Positions 26,301-35,088 of a stretch of DNA of 64,000 nt are shown one piece after another. How positions within the stretch are numbered: position 1 is the first letter of the stretch; the number at the start of each line of letters is the position of its first letter. The DNA is taken from NCBI RefSeq assembly GCF_900129555.1, contig NZ_FQWC01000004.1, positions 1 through 64,000 on the forward strand, given 5' to 3'. The position numbers and the translations under genes are program-made. Under the pieces are notes generated by a model that worked only from the letters and a program-made list of their open reading frames with translations, ran no database searches and was not told the DNA's origin. Source of the stretch: Flavobacterium defluvii (lineage in GTDB: Bacteria; Bacteroidota; Bacteroidia; Flavobacteriales; Flavobacteriaceae).

Positions 26301-27630
26301 AGTTGATTTTTCCGTTTTCAAAATTATCAATCAAAAGTGGTTCTCTAATAATTGGACGCGGATAATAATCCGGTTTAAAGTTTAATTTACCTAATGCAGT
26401 CTGAATTTCAGGAGCCGACATAAAATAATCCCAAAGCAAACCGGAACGATAATTTTCGATCATACAAATAATTGGACCCTGATCGATAGCCAGATAACTG
26501 CTGTCGACCCAATTTACACTCTGATTAAAAGAGTCTACAAATCCTGCTTTTTCGTTCCAGATTTTTGTTCCTAACTCTTCATAAAAATATCTCAGCGCAG
26601 CTAATGATTCTTTGGGTGTATAAGGCATAGACGAAATAGCCGCTGTAGGAGCAATTACACCTTTGTCATTTCCGGGCGAATGGGCACTGTAATTAGTATT
26701 TCCATCAGATGCCGTTAATCCCCAGGCTTTATTTTCGCCATATCCTTTATATCCTAGCGGATTTTGTTCGCAATACGCTCTGTTTATTAAAGTATGCGCT
26801 ACATTTTGCTGAAAATAATTTACGTCATTGTAAGTATCCCGCAGATTCTTTGGATTAAATCCTAAAAATGAATAATGAGCAAAAAATAAAGGACCGCCTT
26901 TTGCATTTCCATTGCCTATAGGAAGCGTAATATCGTAAAACTTTTGATTTTTGCTTTTATAAGTACCACCAGATGACCAGCCGCTTTGCCACAAACTTGG
27001 ATTTATGGCATGCGTAGGCGAAGCAATAGCCAGCAAATAGGTAATCATACACTCGTTCCAGCCAATAATTGGCAATTGAATTACGTTTTGAAATTCATTA
27101 TCACAATGCCAATACAACTTATCTGATCCGAATGTAAAATAATTCCAGTCGACATTATTCCAAAGTTTGTTGATCTTAACAACCAAATCTTGTTCTGTCA
27201 AAACAGGCTCATTAAAATACTGACGTGCTGTAATCAAGCCCTGCATCATAAACGAGGTTTCAACTAAATCAGCTCCATTGTCATTTTTACTAAACGGAAC
27301 CGTTTCGCCTGTATCTCCATTAATCCAATGAGCAAAGGCTCCTTTATAACTAACAGCAGAATTAGTTAAGAAATCAACAATTTTTTCAATACGCTGACGT
27401 CCTTCTTCCCTGGTAACAAATCCTCTCTCGATGCCTACTAAAATAGCCATCACTCCAAATCCAGAACCGCCTGAAGTAACGACGTTTCCTGCACTTCCCG
27501 AAACAGGAATTCGCTCATGTGCCATACCAGAAAAACTTGATGCGTGGTCCCAGAAATATTTAAATGTGTATTGCTGCGTTTTAGTAAGCAGCTCTTCATC
27601 TGTAAGTGTTTGTAAGGTGGATTTTTTCAT
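23353..27630 (-). CDS. Multidomain glycoside hydrolase: GH144-like plus GH29-like fusion
   Basis: 1425 residues. About 1-425 is a glycoamylase-like GH144 module (TFKYFWDHASSFSGMAHER, NDNGADLVETSFMMQGL); characterised GH144 enzymes cut beta-1,2-glucan. Then come a beta-sandwich (about 430-590), an FN3-like domain (600-675), a GH29 alpha-L-fucosidase module (680-1141; RMAWWREAGFGLFLHWG, KHHEGFALMHT, candidate nucleophile Asp in LIWWDMGG near 908, LNIGPEGDG), and two similar DUF5077-like beta domains (from about 1173 and 1312, each with YN(L/I)GGW and ending HR(V/I)S(D/N)GGWDPVNVR). No signal peptide, lipobox or T9SS C-terminal domain is seen, and an in-frame TAA lies about ten codons upstream. 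The fusion and the missing export signal are both unusual. Confidence 0.85.
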   Translation of the reverse strand: MKKSTLQTLTDEELLTKTQQYTFKYFWDHASSFSGMAHERIPVSGSAGNVVTSGGSGFGVMAILVGIERGFVTREEGRQRIEKIVDFLTNSAVSYKGAFAHWINGDTGETVPFSKNDNGADLVETSFMMQGLITARQYFNEPVLTEQDLVVKINKLWNNVDWNYFTFGSDKLYWHCDNEFQNVIQLPIIGWNECMITYLLAIASPTHAINPSLWQSGWSSGGTYKSKNQKFYDITLPIGNGNAKGGPLFFAHYSFLGFNPKNLRDTYNDVNYFQQNVAHTLINRAYCEQNPLGYKGYGENKAWGLTASDGNTNYSAHSPGNDKGVIAPTAAISSMPYTPKESLAALRYFYEELGTKIWNEKAGFVDSFNQSVNWVDSSYLAIDQGPIICMIENYRSGLLWDYFMSAPEIQTALGKLNFKPDYYPRPIIREPLLIDNFENGKINFTDKININPAGDMQITVVDNPDKTGVNQSDKVLKFKRIDNTAKWAGFFCTLKEPLSEYKYLYMKYYRNNPNSQIRISISNEFLSQSPLDKVNEWGVAVFDLLTNKVKDVSTFGIQPDFTDNRAIGDIVYIDELIFSDTEIDIDPFYNNNPKELVTTDIQTNSISLSWDELPGITSYDVFKEGVFHQNVTRNSITIHNLNPFDIYFFSVRGRDDNQNLYTKLSNNLYVATLETKAHKDERMAWWREAGFGLFLHWGGYSALAGFYKGPTLMKTGPYVDPDYWMKDYYSAYRPEWINPDGTIKIDPATGEPYISGQYAEWIMFAAQIPRDEYKKRLKEGFTAQNFSAINWVKMAKDAGMKYIVITAKHHEGFALMHTHHIGCNIEDETNISEDILKNLVTAARAEGLKIGFYYSQCLDWLNPGGMGWIPQNATANHEASYEDKSKYTDTIVVPHIKTMINDYDIDLIWWDMGGASTPEFRYRMMKAIKNIPGSDRLIFNNRMEDGLTGDYRTPEQNIPDMPPNGNGTDWETCMTMNDNWGYDAYDPRWKTETDLLQKLIDIVSKGGNFLLNIGPEGDGSFPPEAISRLKGFAVWMSVNQTAIEKVQPSPYTKQLSWGRVTRKIVDGTQYLFLHVFTDHWPKDGSLAVPDLHDGTVIKAYFLADAAKKALDIVPNDIASGYVISVPANPLDNISTTIVLEMSEIVDILISFVKQFKDGMLNLNAVDAVTTGLIIENGPVYNLGGWTDDSKFATWHVEVTQPGNFILDAVVSGYSGKFILKIKGIDQGPYPFAITTSGFENYQTLTIGMVNLPIGVYDIELHRVSDGGWDPVNVRQISIHPPIDKTPIINQNEDRTLVLPAKNAILHGSGITIEHAPNYNIGGWTNPASYAAWRVRVNVSGFYHWQSELAGYSGEFQLVINDVSSVKYPFIANNNLADYKIKQLGDVYLEEGVYYIELHRISNGGWDPVNVRNITFYQDLLLDANK

Positions 27631-28139
27631 AACATTAATTAGTTTAAGATTTAAATAACATTATTGTTGATTTTTAATTCTGCCTTTAGAAGTGTAATTT
27701 GGCATGACAAAGCAGCTGTCTAGCTAATTGTTGTTCTCTAGATTCTATACATTATTCTTAATGCTTTTTATAGAATAACATATTTCAACATTCTTACTAT
27801 TTGAAAAATTTATGATGCCTTTAGTTGCAGTAAATAATTACTAATGGCGGTTCATGGTTGTTGGCTAAAAACAAAAAAAAAGGCATTTAATCCATTATTA
27901 AACACTGTTAATCAGTACTTTAAAAAAGAAAACGAAGATAATTAATTATTTTATAATTTTGACACACGAAGGAATAATATTACTTTTTTTTAAAAAAAAA
28001 TTCTGTTATGTGAATTAAAAATCTATAAATCTTCAACAAAAAATTCAAGATTTAAATTTTTATTTTCAGCAAAGAAAAAGCCTCTCAAAGTCATCAAACT
28101 TTGAAAGGCTCTTAAATCAGAATAAAATCTTAACCTAAA
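27631..28139. other. 509-bp intergenic region upstream of the glycosidase gene
   Basis: AT-rich and without a supported gene. The right end holds the terminator of the leucine-rich-repeat gene (28074-28110). No perfect TAnnTTTG box is found upstream of the leftward glycosidase gene, so its promoter may depend on an activator. A short mixed-composition patch near 27842-27865 (ATGGCGGTTCATGGTTGTTGG) has no assigned role. Confidence 0.4.
28074..28110 (-). terminator. Terminator after the leucine-rich-repeat gene
   Basis: GCCTCTCAAAGT and ACTTTGAAAGGC form a 12-bp stem with one mismatch and a 6-nt loop at about 28080-28109; the A-run at 28074-28078 gives a U-tract on the minus strand. Confidence 0.75.
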
Positions 28140-31100
28140 TTATTCTTTAATTACCTTTTCTACAGATTTTCCTTTTTCAGAAGTTATTCTGATAAAATAC
28201 AATCCGTTGGATTTGTCTGAAAGATTAATTTTAGAACTGTTTTTGTTTTCAATTACCGTTTGAAGTATTCTTCCCTGCACATCAAACAGTTCAATTAATT
28301 TTAATTCATTATCACAATTAATAAACACCTCGCCTTTTGTTGGATTCGGATAAATCTTTATGCTTTTATCAGATTCAAAATCTTTATTTCCTAATGATTT
28401 AAAAATAGTTTCGGCTGTATTGGTATCAATTGCTTCGTTGTAGTCAAAATAAATACTAGCTTCTTTTTCGACCTCATCGCCTGAATTAAGAGAAGGAAGT
28501 GTTTTTATCTTAAATAAGATATTTCCGTGTCCGCCAACCGGAGGTGTTTTAGAAACGCTCAAATTGATTTTAGCAAAAATAAACTCGGCTACATTTCCTT
28601 TTATAGCAACATTTACGGAATGCGAAGCATCTAAAAGCTGAAGTGAATTAATATCATATTTCGTTTCATCGATGACCACTTTTACCACTACATTTTCAGC
28701 TTCAGCCGTTCCTGTGTTTTCAAAATTGATTCCGTAATGCAGATAATCTCCAATTGTCGATGGCGAAACGATCTCTCCTTCTAAACAGGTAATATCATTT
28801 GGATCAAATGAACCTATTATTTCCTGATTGAAGACAAACTGGTTGTCTGCCGGAATAATATCTCCTGCGATTGGATTTATTGTTGCTGTGAAGTTTAAAA
28901 CATCTCCAATATTAGCCGGAGGACTTTGAACCGGAGTATTTACATTTAATCCCACATAGATTCTTCTGCTTTCAAATGGAAGTAAATTTGAATAATTCCA
29001 CCCTAAAACACCCGGCGTTTGAATATTTGGCGCCAGCGTTGCAATTCCGTAATGCAAAATATTTTGATTATATGTAAAATCAACCGTACCGTTTAGAGTT
29101 TGATTTCCTTTGTTTCGTATTAAAATCTCATACCAAGCCATAAATCCTGGTTTTGCCGGATATATGGGAGCAATTACGATTTCAGCATCGCTATTTATAC
29201 CTAAGGCGCTTACGCAGAAATCTTGTGCAGCTATATTATTATTGTTGTCTGCAAATGAAACATTTGGTGCAGTTGGCGAAATAGAAAAGAATGAAGAATT
29301 TTCAACTGCAGTGAGTACATTAAAATTTCCCGCATCTGTAAAAAAAGTATATTTCCCATTCGCATCTGTAAACGTTGAACTTATCGAAACTCCATCGGTT
29401 AAATTTACTTTTACATTTGCTTGTTTAGGATCAGCTGCATCACAACCATTGTTATCTACATCAAAAGCAATTGTTCCCGTTATTGTATTGTAATTTCCAC
29501 CTGGATTAAAACTGCAATATGAGTTTACAACGACGGAATTTAAACCTAAACCTGTAAAATAAGTTTTTGTTTCGGCCACATTTGCATCATCCTGACAAAC
29601 AAAAATTAAACTGGTATTTCCGGTATTAAAAAACAAATCTTCGTCACGTCCGTTTTTTGCAAATACCATTTTTAAATTAGAATTATCATTTGCTGTTAAA
29701 GATTGAAAAGTTGAAAAATTCGAAACATCAATATTTTCTAATCCGGTTTTTGAAACATTTAAAATTTTTACATCTGGTGAATCTGAGAAATCAACCGCTG
29801 CTAAAGGAATATCTGAAAAAAATACATTGGTCAAAGCACTGCAGTTTGTTAAATCAATGGAATTAATATTACTATAACTGCAGTCTAAAGTATTTAATTT
29901 GCTTAGTCCCGATAAGTTCAAAGAGGTTAATGGTGCTTTTTGAACATTTGTTCCGGCAAGTGTAAGTATTTCGATTGAGCTGCAGCCCTGAACATTTATA
30001 GAATTCAATACAGTACTGGTATTACTGAGAAAAGTAAGTGAACTGCAATTTGAGAAATCACCATTTACCATCGGATTATTTTGAATAATTGCATTCTCTA
30101 AATTTGTGCATCCCGAAAGATTTAGAGTTGCGGTTGGATTATTGTCCAGCTGCAGCATTTCTAAATTGGTATTACCAGAAAGATCCAGCGAAGGAATTTG
30201 ATTAGAATCCAGATAAACATTTTTTAAATTAACCGCTCCTGTAAAGTTTAAATTTGAAATAGAGTTTGTCGATGCTCTAAGATCAGTAACATTTGGAGAT
30301 GCACTTAAATCTAATGCCGTAAGCTGATTATTACTGCAGTCTATTGTAGTAAGTGCCGAACATCCAGTGAGACTCAAATTCGTCAAGCTATTATTTTTTA
30401 TATTTAATACCTGCAATGCGCTGCAGCCTGATAAACTTAAAGAAGTTAAGAGATTATCCGGAATTTGAAGATTTGCTAAACCTGAACAATTTGTAAAATC
30501 AGCAGTTTTTAAAGTGTGATATAAAAGAAAAGTAGATTGTGGAAAATTCAGCAGCGTGCAGCCTGAAGCATTTATGTTTTCTAAAGTTGGATTATCTGTA
30601 ATTAAAAAAGTTGTCAGTTTTGTTAATCCCGAAACATTAATAGATACCAGTTTATTATTTACCGCATTAAAATATCCCAGATTTGGACAGCCTGTTAAAT
30701 CTAAATCTGTTAAAACATTGTCTTCTACATACAATTGTGTTAGACCTGAAAGATTGCTGGTGCTGAAAGCTGACAAAACAGGGTTTTGCTGAGCCACAAT
30801 ATTAGAAAGACTGGCACAATTTGAAATATTCAAAGTAGTCAACAGCGGATTTTCCATAAAAGTAACCGTCGTTAAACCATTCATTCCAGAAATTACTGCC
30901 GTAGTTAAGGCTGGGCTTTTGATATAAATCGTTTTCAAATTCGTCATTCCGCTTAGGCTGATAGAGGTCGTATTAATTCCATTAAAACCTAATTCTGTAA
31001 CGTTTGTAAAACCTTCAATACCCTGAATATTAGTCACCAAATTAGCATTGGTTCCTTCTATCCAAAGTTTATCGATCAAAGCCGCTTCCGAAACCTGAAT

Positions 31101-31277
31101 TTGATTATCAAAATTAGTATCGATTCTCGTAACAGCAACACCGCCGGAATAAGCTGTAAAATTTGCCGCACCGCCATTTACCAGCATATTTTTTAATGTT
31201 GGATCAGCAAAAGTCAAAACCTGAGCTTTTAGCATTATGGTAAAGAGCAATAAAAATAAGGGTAATTTTTTTCTCAT
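28140..31277 (-). CDS. Secreted leucine-rich-repeat protein with T9SS type A sorting domain
   Basis: 1045 residues: signal peptide (MRKKLPLFLLLFTIMLKAQ), about 500 residues of leucine-rich repeats with a period near 20-22 (LTSLSLSGCSALQVLNIKNN style), an SdrD-B-like beta domain from about 599 (GTIAFDVDNNGCD), a DUF7619-like domain from about 824 (GSFDPNDITCLEG) and a C-terminal T9SS type A signal (IYPNPTKGEV near 974, ending GLYFIRITSEKGKSVEKVIKE). It should be secreted and cell-surface attached or released. It follows a LytTR regulator by 34 nt and may be in its operon or be its target. Binding partner unknown. Confidence 0.9.
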   Translation of the reverse strand: MRKKLPLFLLLFTIMLKAQVLTFADPTLKNMLVNGGAANFTAYSGGVAVTRIDTNFDNQIQVSEAALIDKLWIEGTNANLVTNIQGIEGFTNVTELGFNGINTTSISLSGMTNLKTIYIKSPALTTAVISGMNGLTTVTFMENPLLTTLNISNCASLSNIVAQQNPVLSAFSTSNLSGLTQLYVEDNVLTDLDLTGCPNLGYFNAVNNKLVSINVSGLTKLTTFLITDNPTLENINASGCTLLNFPQSTFLLYHTLKTADFTNCSGLANLQIPDNLLTSLSLSGCSALQVLNIKNNSLTNLSLTGCSALTTIDCSNNQLTALDLSASPNVTDLRASTNSISNLNFTGAVNLKNVYLDSNQIPSLDLSGNTNLEMLQLDNNPTATLNLSGCTNLENAIIQNNPMVNGDFSNCSSLTFLSNTSTVLNSINVQGCSSIEILTLAGTNVQKAPLTSLNLSGLSKLNTLDCSYSNINSIDLTNCSALTNVFFSDIPLAAVDFSDSPDVKILNVSKTGLENIDVSNFSTFQSLTANDNSNLKMVFAKNGRDEDLFFNTGNTSLIFVCQDDANVAETKTYFTGLGLNSVVVNSYCSFNPGGNYNTITGTIAFDVDNNGCDAADPKQANVKVNLTDGVSISSTFTDANGKYTFFTDAGNFNVLTAVENSSFFSISPTAPNVSFADNNNNIAAQDFCVSALGINSDAEIVIAPIYPAKPGFMAWYEILIRNKGNQTLNGTVDFTYNQNILHYGIATLAPNIQTPGVLGWNYSNLLPFESRRIYVGLNVNTPVQSPPANIGDVLNFTATINPIAGDIIPADNQFVFNQEIIGSFDPNDITCLEGEIVSPSTIGDYLHYGINFENTGTAEAENVVVKVVIDETKYDINSLQLLDASHSVNVAIKGNVAEFIFAKINLSVSKTPPVGGHGNILFKIKTLPSLNSGDEVEKEASIYFDYNEAIDTNTAETIFKSLGNKDFESDKSIKIYPNPTKGEVFINCDNELKLIELFDVQGRILQTVIENKNSSKINLSDKSNGLYFIRITSEKGKSVEKVIKE

Positions 31278-31311
31278 AATTAATTAGTATTTTGTTTTTG
31301 GGGAAATAGTT

Positions 31312-32073
31312 TTAAAGAGCGTTTATTAATTCCTGCAGCTTTTCTTTTTTACTCTGCGCAATCGGAATATTCGAATTATCGGCCATAATCACATATCCGC
31401 CATCAGTCTTTATATAAGATTTGAGATAAGATAAATTGATTAAATGCGACTGATGAATGCGCTCAAAACCATGTTCAGACAGTAATTCTTCGTATTCTTT
31501 AAGCGTTTTAGAAATTAATATCGGCTTGTGGTTTTTAATAAAAAACTGGGTGTAATTAATTTTTGCTTCACAGCGAATGATATCCGAAACTTCAAATAAA
31601 TGAATACCGTCACTGGTAGAAAGTGCAATTCGTTTAAAATTGTCTACTTTTTTTCGGATGTTTTCCAACAGCAAATCGATGTTTTCAAAAGAATTGTTTT
31701 TCCCAACAGCTTCCTTAATCTTTGCCATTGTATCCTGCAATTCTTCCGGGTCAACAGGTTTTAGAATAAAATCAAGAGCACTAAATTTAAATGCTTTTAC
31801 AGCGTATTGTTCATGCGCAGTGATAAATACGATGTGAGCATTTAATTTTCCGTTTACTTTATTTAGTCTTTCGAGAATATCAAAACCAGTTCCGTCGGTT
31901 AAATGAATATCCAGAAAAATAACCTGAGGCCTTAATTTTTCAATAACGGCAATTCCGGTTTTTACACTTTCGGCTTCGCCAATAATCAAAATATCATTTG
32001 TATAACGTTCTAAAAGCGCTTTTAGACCTGTTCGCAAATGTTTGTCGTCCTCAATTAATACTGCTGTTATCAT
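31312..32073 (-). CDS. LytTR-family response regulator
   Basis: 253 residues. The receiver domain (about 2-120) carries D9/D10, phosphoacceptor D55 in VIFLDIHLTD, and the Lys of FILKPVD. A LytTR DNA-binding domain covers about 155-250 (HLFEVSDIIRCEAKINYTQFF, FERIHQSHLINLSYLKSY). It begins 10 nt after the stop of the TPR histidine kinase, its evident partner. LytTR regulators bind paired direct repeats; none was identified here. Confidence 0.95.
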   Translation of the reverse strand: MITAVLIEDDKHLRTGLKALLERYTNDILIIGEAESVKTGIAVIEKLRPQVIFLDIHLTDGTGFDILERLNKVNGKLNAHIVFITAHEQYAVKAFKFSALDFILKPVDPEELQDTMAKIKEAVGKNNSFENIDLLLENIRKKVDNFKRIALSTSDGIHLFEVSDIIRCEAKINYTQFFIKNHKPILISKTLKEYEELLSEHGFERIHQSHLINLSYLKSYIKTDGGYVIMADNSNIPIAQSKKEKLQELINAL

Positions 32074-32083
32074 GTATTTAAAT

Positions 32084-34015
32084 TTAAGATATGTATTGAA
32101 CAGGAAGACGTAAAACGACTTTTGTTCCTGTTTTTTTATTTTCAGATTGCAATTCTATTATTTCTATTTGTGCCGATTTAGAAGTTATCGATTCCATAAT
32201 TTCCAAACGTTTTTTAGTAATTCCCAAAGCCATAGATTTATGCGCGGTAACGGAGTTTTCTTTTAAATGTTTCGATTCAGACAAACCGATTCCGTCATCT
32301 GTAATGGTACAGATTAATTTTTCATTTTCAACATCAAAATCAACCTCTATTTTTCCGGTTCCTTCTTTGGGAACAATTCCGTGAAGAATGGCATTTTCAA
32401 CAAAAGGCTGAATCAGCAGCGGCGGTAGTCCCATATTAAATTCAACTCTTTCGCTGGATTTTATTTCAAATTCAAATTTGTCATGAAAACGAAGTTTTTC
32501 TAATTCCAGATAATTCTGCAGACTTTCAATTTCTTTATCAATCGGAATCAACGAACCTTTTGAATATTCAAGAGTAAGACGCATTAATTTTGAAAATTTT
32601 GAAAGATATTTCAATGCCGAATCTGTTCCGTTCTGCACTATAAAACTCGAAATCGAACTCAGACAATTAAACACAAAATGAGGGTTCATTTGCAAATGCA
32701 GCGCTTTCTGTTCATATTCGGCAACTTCTTTTTTTAATGTCAGCTGGCGTTTCACCTGCATTCGGTTATAAATTACCAATATCAAAGCAATTAAAAGCAA
32801 TGCGCCTAAAATCGAGAAAATAATAAACTGAATCTGCCTTTTATTTTTTTCAGATAATAAAGCTTCTTTTTTTCTGTATTCATAATTGACTTCTGCCAAA
32901 GCAAATTTTTGGCTTGTTGTTTCATTAATAATACTATCGCGCGCCTGAACATAATTTTTATAATGCTCTAATGCTGCTTTTGGATCATTTAAAGCTTCGT
33001 ATAATTCGCTCAATAATTTTTCAGAATGATACGTTTGGTCCAGCACACCAATTTCTTTTGCATAAGCCAATGATTTTACTGCAAAAGGCATTGCATCATT
33101 ATATTTTTTCTGATTTTGAAGCAACCCCGCAATATTGTATAAGGAAAGTGAAGCACCAAATTTATTCTGTAATTCTTCATACAAATTCAGAGACTTTGTA
33201 TAATATTCATTGGCAAGATTTATATCGTTTTCTTTCTTATAATAATCACCTAAGCAATTACAGAGCAGAGCAAATCCGCGTTTATTATCATTAGTTTCAA
33301 AAAGCTTTTTGGCTTTTTCATAATAGATCAATGCATTTTTATTTTGTTTGGTTTCAAAATAAATCGCACCAATATTGGTCAGAGTAACAGCCGCATTTTG
33401 CTCTCCTAAAGCCGTTTGAATCTTAGATGCCTTTTTGAGATATTCTAATGCTTTGGGATAATTTTGCTGAGACTTATAAATAATCCCGATATTATTTAAG
33501 ATTTTGGAAACACTCGCCTGTTCATCAATTTTCTGATACAATTTTAAAGCTTCTTCGTAGTTTTTTAAAGCTAGAATCTGATTGCTTTGTTCCGAATACA
33601 CAACGCCGGAACTTGCATAAGCACGCGCCAGGCCGCTTTTTACTTTTTTCCCGGAATCTTCTTCTACTATTTTTTTAAACTCAATTTGAGCTTTTTTAAA
33701 ATACTGCAAAGCATTCGGGTAATTTCCTAAAATAATCGAAGCATTTCCTTTATTCACATAAGCCTCAGCAAGTCCAAAAGTAAAATCAGATTTCAAACTT
33801 AAACTGGCTGCTTTTTGGGCAAAAAATAATGTCGAATCGGGATTGATTTCCTTATATAAATTGGCAATTTTATTATACTGATTAATTTTTGAAGTATCAA
33901 TTTTAGTATAATGCAGCACTCTTTTTAGGCTGTCGATCTGCACGTTTTGAGCATTCGAAATCTGCCATGTAAAAAAGAATAAAAAGAAAATTATTAGACG
34001 TAATTTTTGACTCAC
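32084..34015 (-). CDS. TPR-repeat sensor histidine kinase (LytS/YehU type)
   Basis: 643 residues. A signal/anchor (about 1-22) precedes six or more tetratricopeptide repeats (about 50-370; NIGAIYFETKQNKNALIYYEKAKK), a transmembrane helix (about 393-415), a short coiled coil, and a His_kinase domain with the phosphoacceptor in LQMNPHFVFNCLSSISSF (H near 441), then HATPase (PPLLIQPFVENAILHG, TDDGIGLS). The TPR part should be periplasmic and sense protein-protein contact. On the minus strand TACATTTG (34042-34049) gives a -7 box. It heads the unit kinase, LytTR regulator, leucine-rich-repeat protein. Confidence 0.94.
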   Translation of the reverse strand: MSQKLRLIIFFLFFFTWQISNAQNVQIDSLKRVLHYTKIDTSKINQYNKIANLYKEINPDSTLFFAQKAASLSLKSDFTFGLAEAYVNKGNASIILGNYPNALQYFKKAQIEFKKIVEEDSGKKVKSGLARAYASSGVVYSEQSNQILALKNYEEALKLYQKIDEQASVSKILNNIGIIYKSQQNYPKALEYLKKASKIQTALGEQNAAVTLTNIGAIYFETKQNKNALIYYEKAKKLFETNDNKRGFALLCNCLGDYYKKENDINLANEYYTKSLNLYEELQNKFGASLSLYNIAGLLQNQKKYNDAMPFAVKSLAYAKEIGVLDQTYHSEKLLSELYEALNDPKAALEHYKNYVQARDSIINETTSQKFALAEVNYEYRKKEALLSEKNKRQIQFIIFSILGALLLIALILVIYNRMQVKRQLTLKKEVAEYEQKALHLQMNPHFVFNCLSSISSFIVQNGTDSALKYLSKFSKLMRLTLEYSKGSLIPIDKEIESLQNYLELEKLRFHDKFEFEIKSSERVEFNMGLPPLLIQPFVENAILHGIVPKEGTGKIEVDFDVENEKLICTITDDGIGLSESKHLKENSVTAHKSMALGITKKRLEIMESITSKSAQIEIIELQSENKKTGTKVVLRLPVQYIS

Positions 34016-35088
34016 TATTTTTTAATTTGCTTGTTGTGAAACAAATGTATAATATGTTTTCTACTATTTTAACATCACTTATTATTTATCAGGTTTCAAT
34101 TATTATTTGGTTATTTTCATTTATTTAAAAAAAGTAAATCAACTCAAAAGCCTTATAAAAAAGAACTTTCATTTTTTAAAATTGTTCTTAAAATACATTT
34201 TCATCACAAATAAACCATTTTGATGTTTTGTAACTTCAACTCATTAAAAAATCCAAAAAAAGTAGAATATATTTCACTAAATCTGCTTTCACATCCATTA
34301 ATTAGCTAAATCGAATAGCTTATCGAAAACAATTCTTTCATGATCTGCATATCGGCCTTTAAAAAGGATTATCATTTGTTTTATCTAAGCTGAATTTGGG
34401 GCAAAAACATTGATACAAAAAACAATGAATTATAGAATAGAAGTCTTTCATATTTTAAATTTTGATGGATTTAATAAGCATAATAAAAAACGTCTCGACA
34501 AAACACTATAATTTCCTGTTAGTGAGAAATTTTTGGAATGAAAAAAAAATTTTTTTAAAATCGATTTCAAAACAATTAATTCTTACAAATAAAAACATAA
34601 AAAAATATCACAATTAATTAAAAATCAGTACATTTAAAAACTAATTCACTTTATTACCATTTTAAATAACATGCATTAATGTAGGATTTAAAAATCATAT
34701 TAAATCCCATATTTTTTTACTAACTGCCTTTAGATTCAAATATACATAGGTTTTTATATCAGCCTTTATGCTAAAATCTAACTTTCCAATTCAGTTATTG
34801 TTATTAGTAAAAAATCCATACCTAAAAATTCTATGTGTATTTTACTGTACTACTTACTGAAAATACAATTAGTCGGATTTATTAGTTTTTATAAAACTGA
34901 TTTTGTCTTATTCTGTTGATTTTAAATCTTTTTGCGGCAAAATTACATTCTATTTATAATGAATTTCGCCCACCCTTTCTAAATAGGGAATTATAACATT
35001 AAAAAACATAAAATCCGACCAGATTATTTTAAAGCCAGCTGATGGCATGCGAACGTTTGGAAATACTTGTTTAATAAAAAGACAATTT
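34016..35088. other. 1.07-kb AT-rich intergenic region between kinase and surface-protein genes
   Basis: Divergent control region with no supported gene. The left end has the kinase -7 box (34042-34049, minus strand). Homopolymeric A and T runs dominate. A short frame near 34425-34511 (28 codons) is too weak to call. No perfect TTG/TAnnTTTG pair was found upstream of the rightward gene at 35089. The length and A/T tracts suit a complex regulated promoter, but nothing specific is shown. Confidence 0.45.

Noticed and set aside
34425..34511. A 28-codon frame in the long gap before the surface-protein gene
   Set aside because: Too short, no promoter at a proper distance and no recognisable feature.
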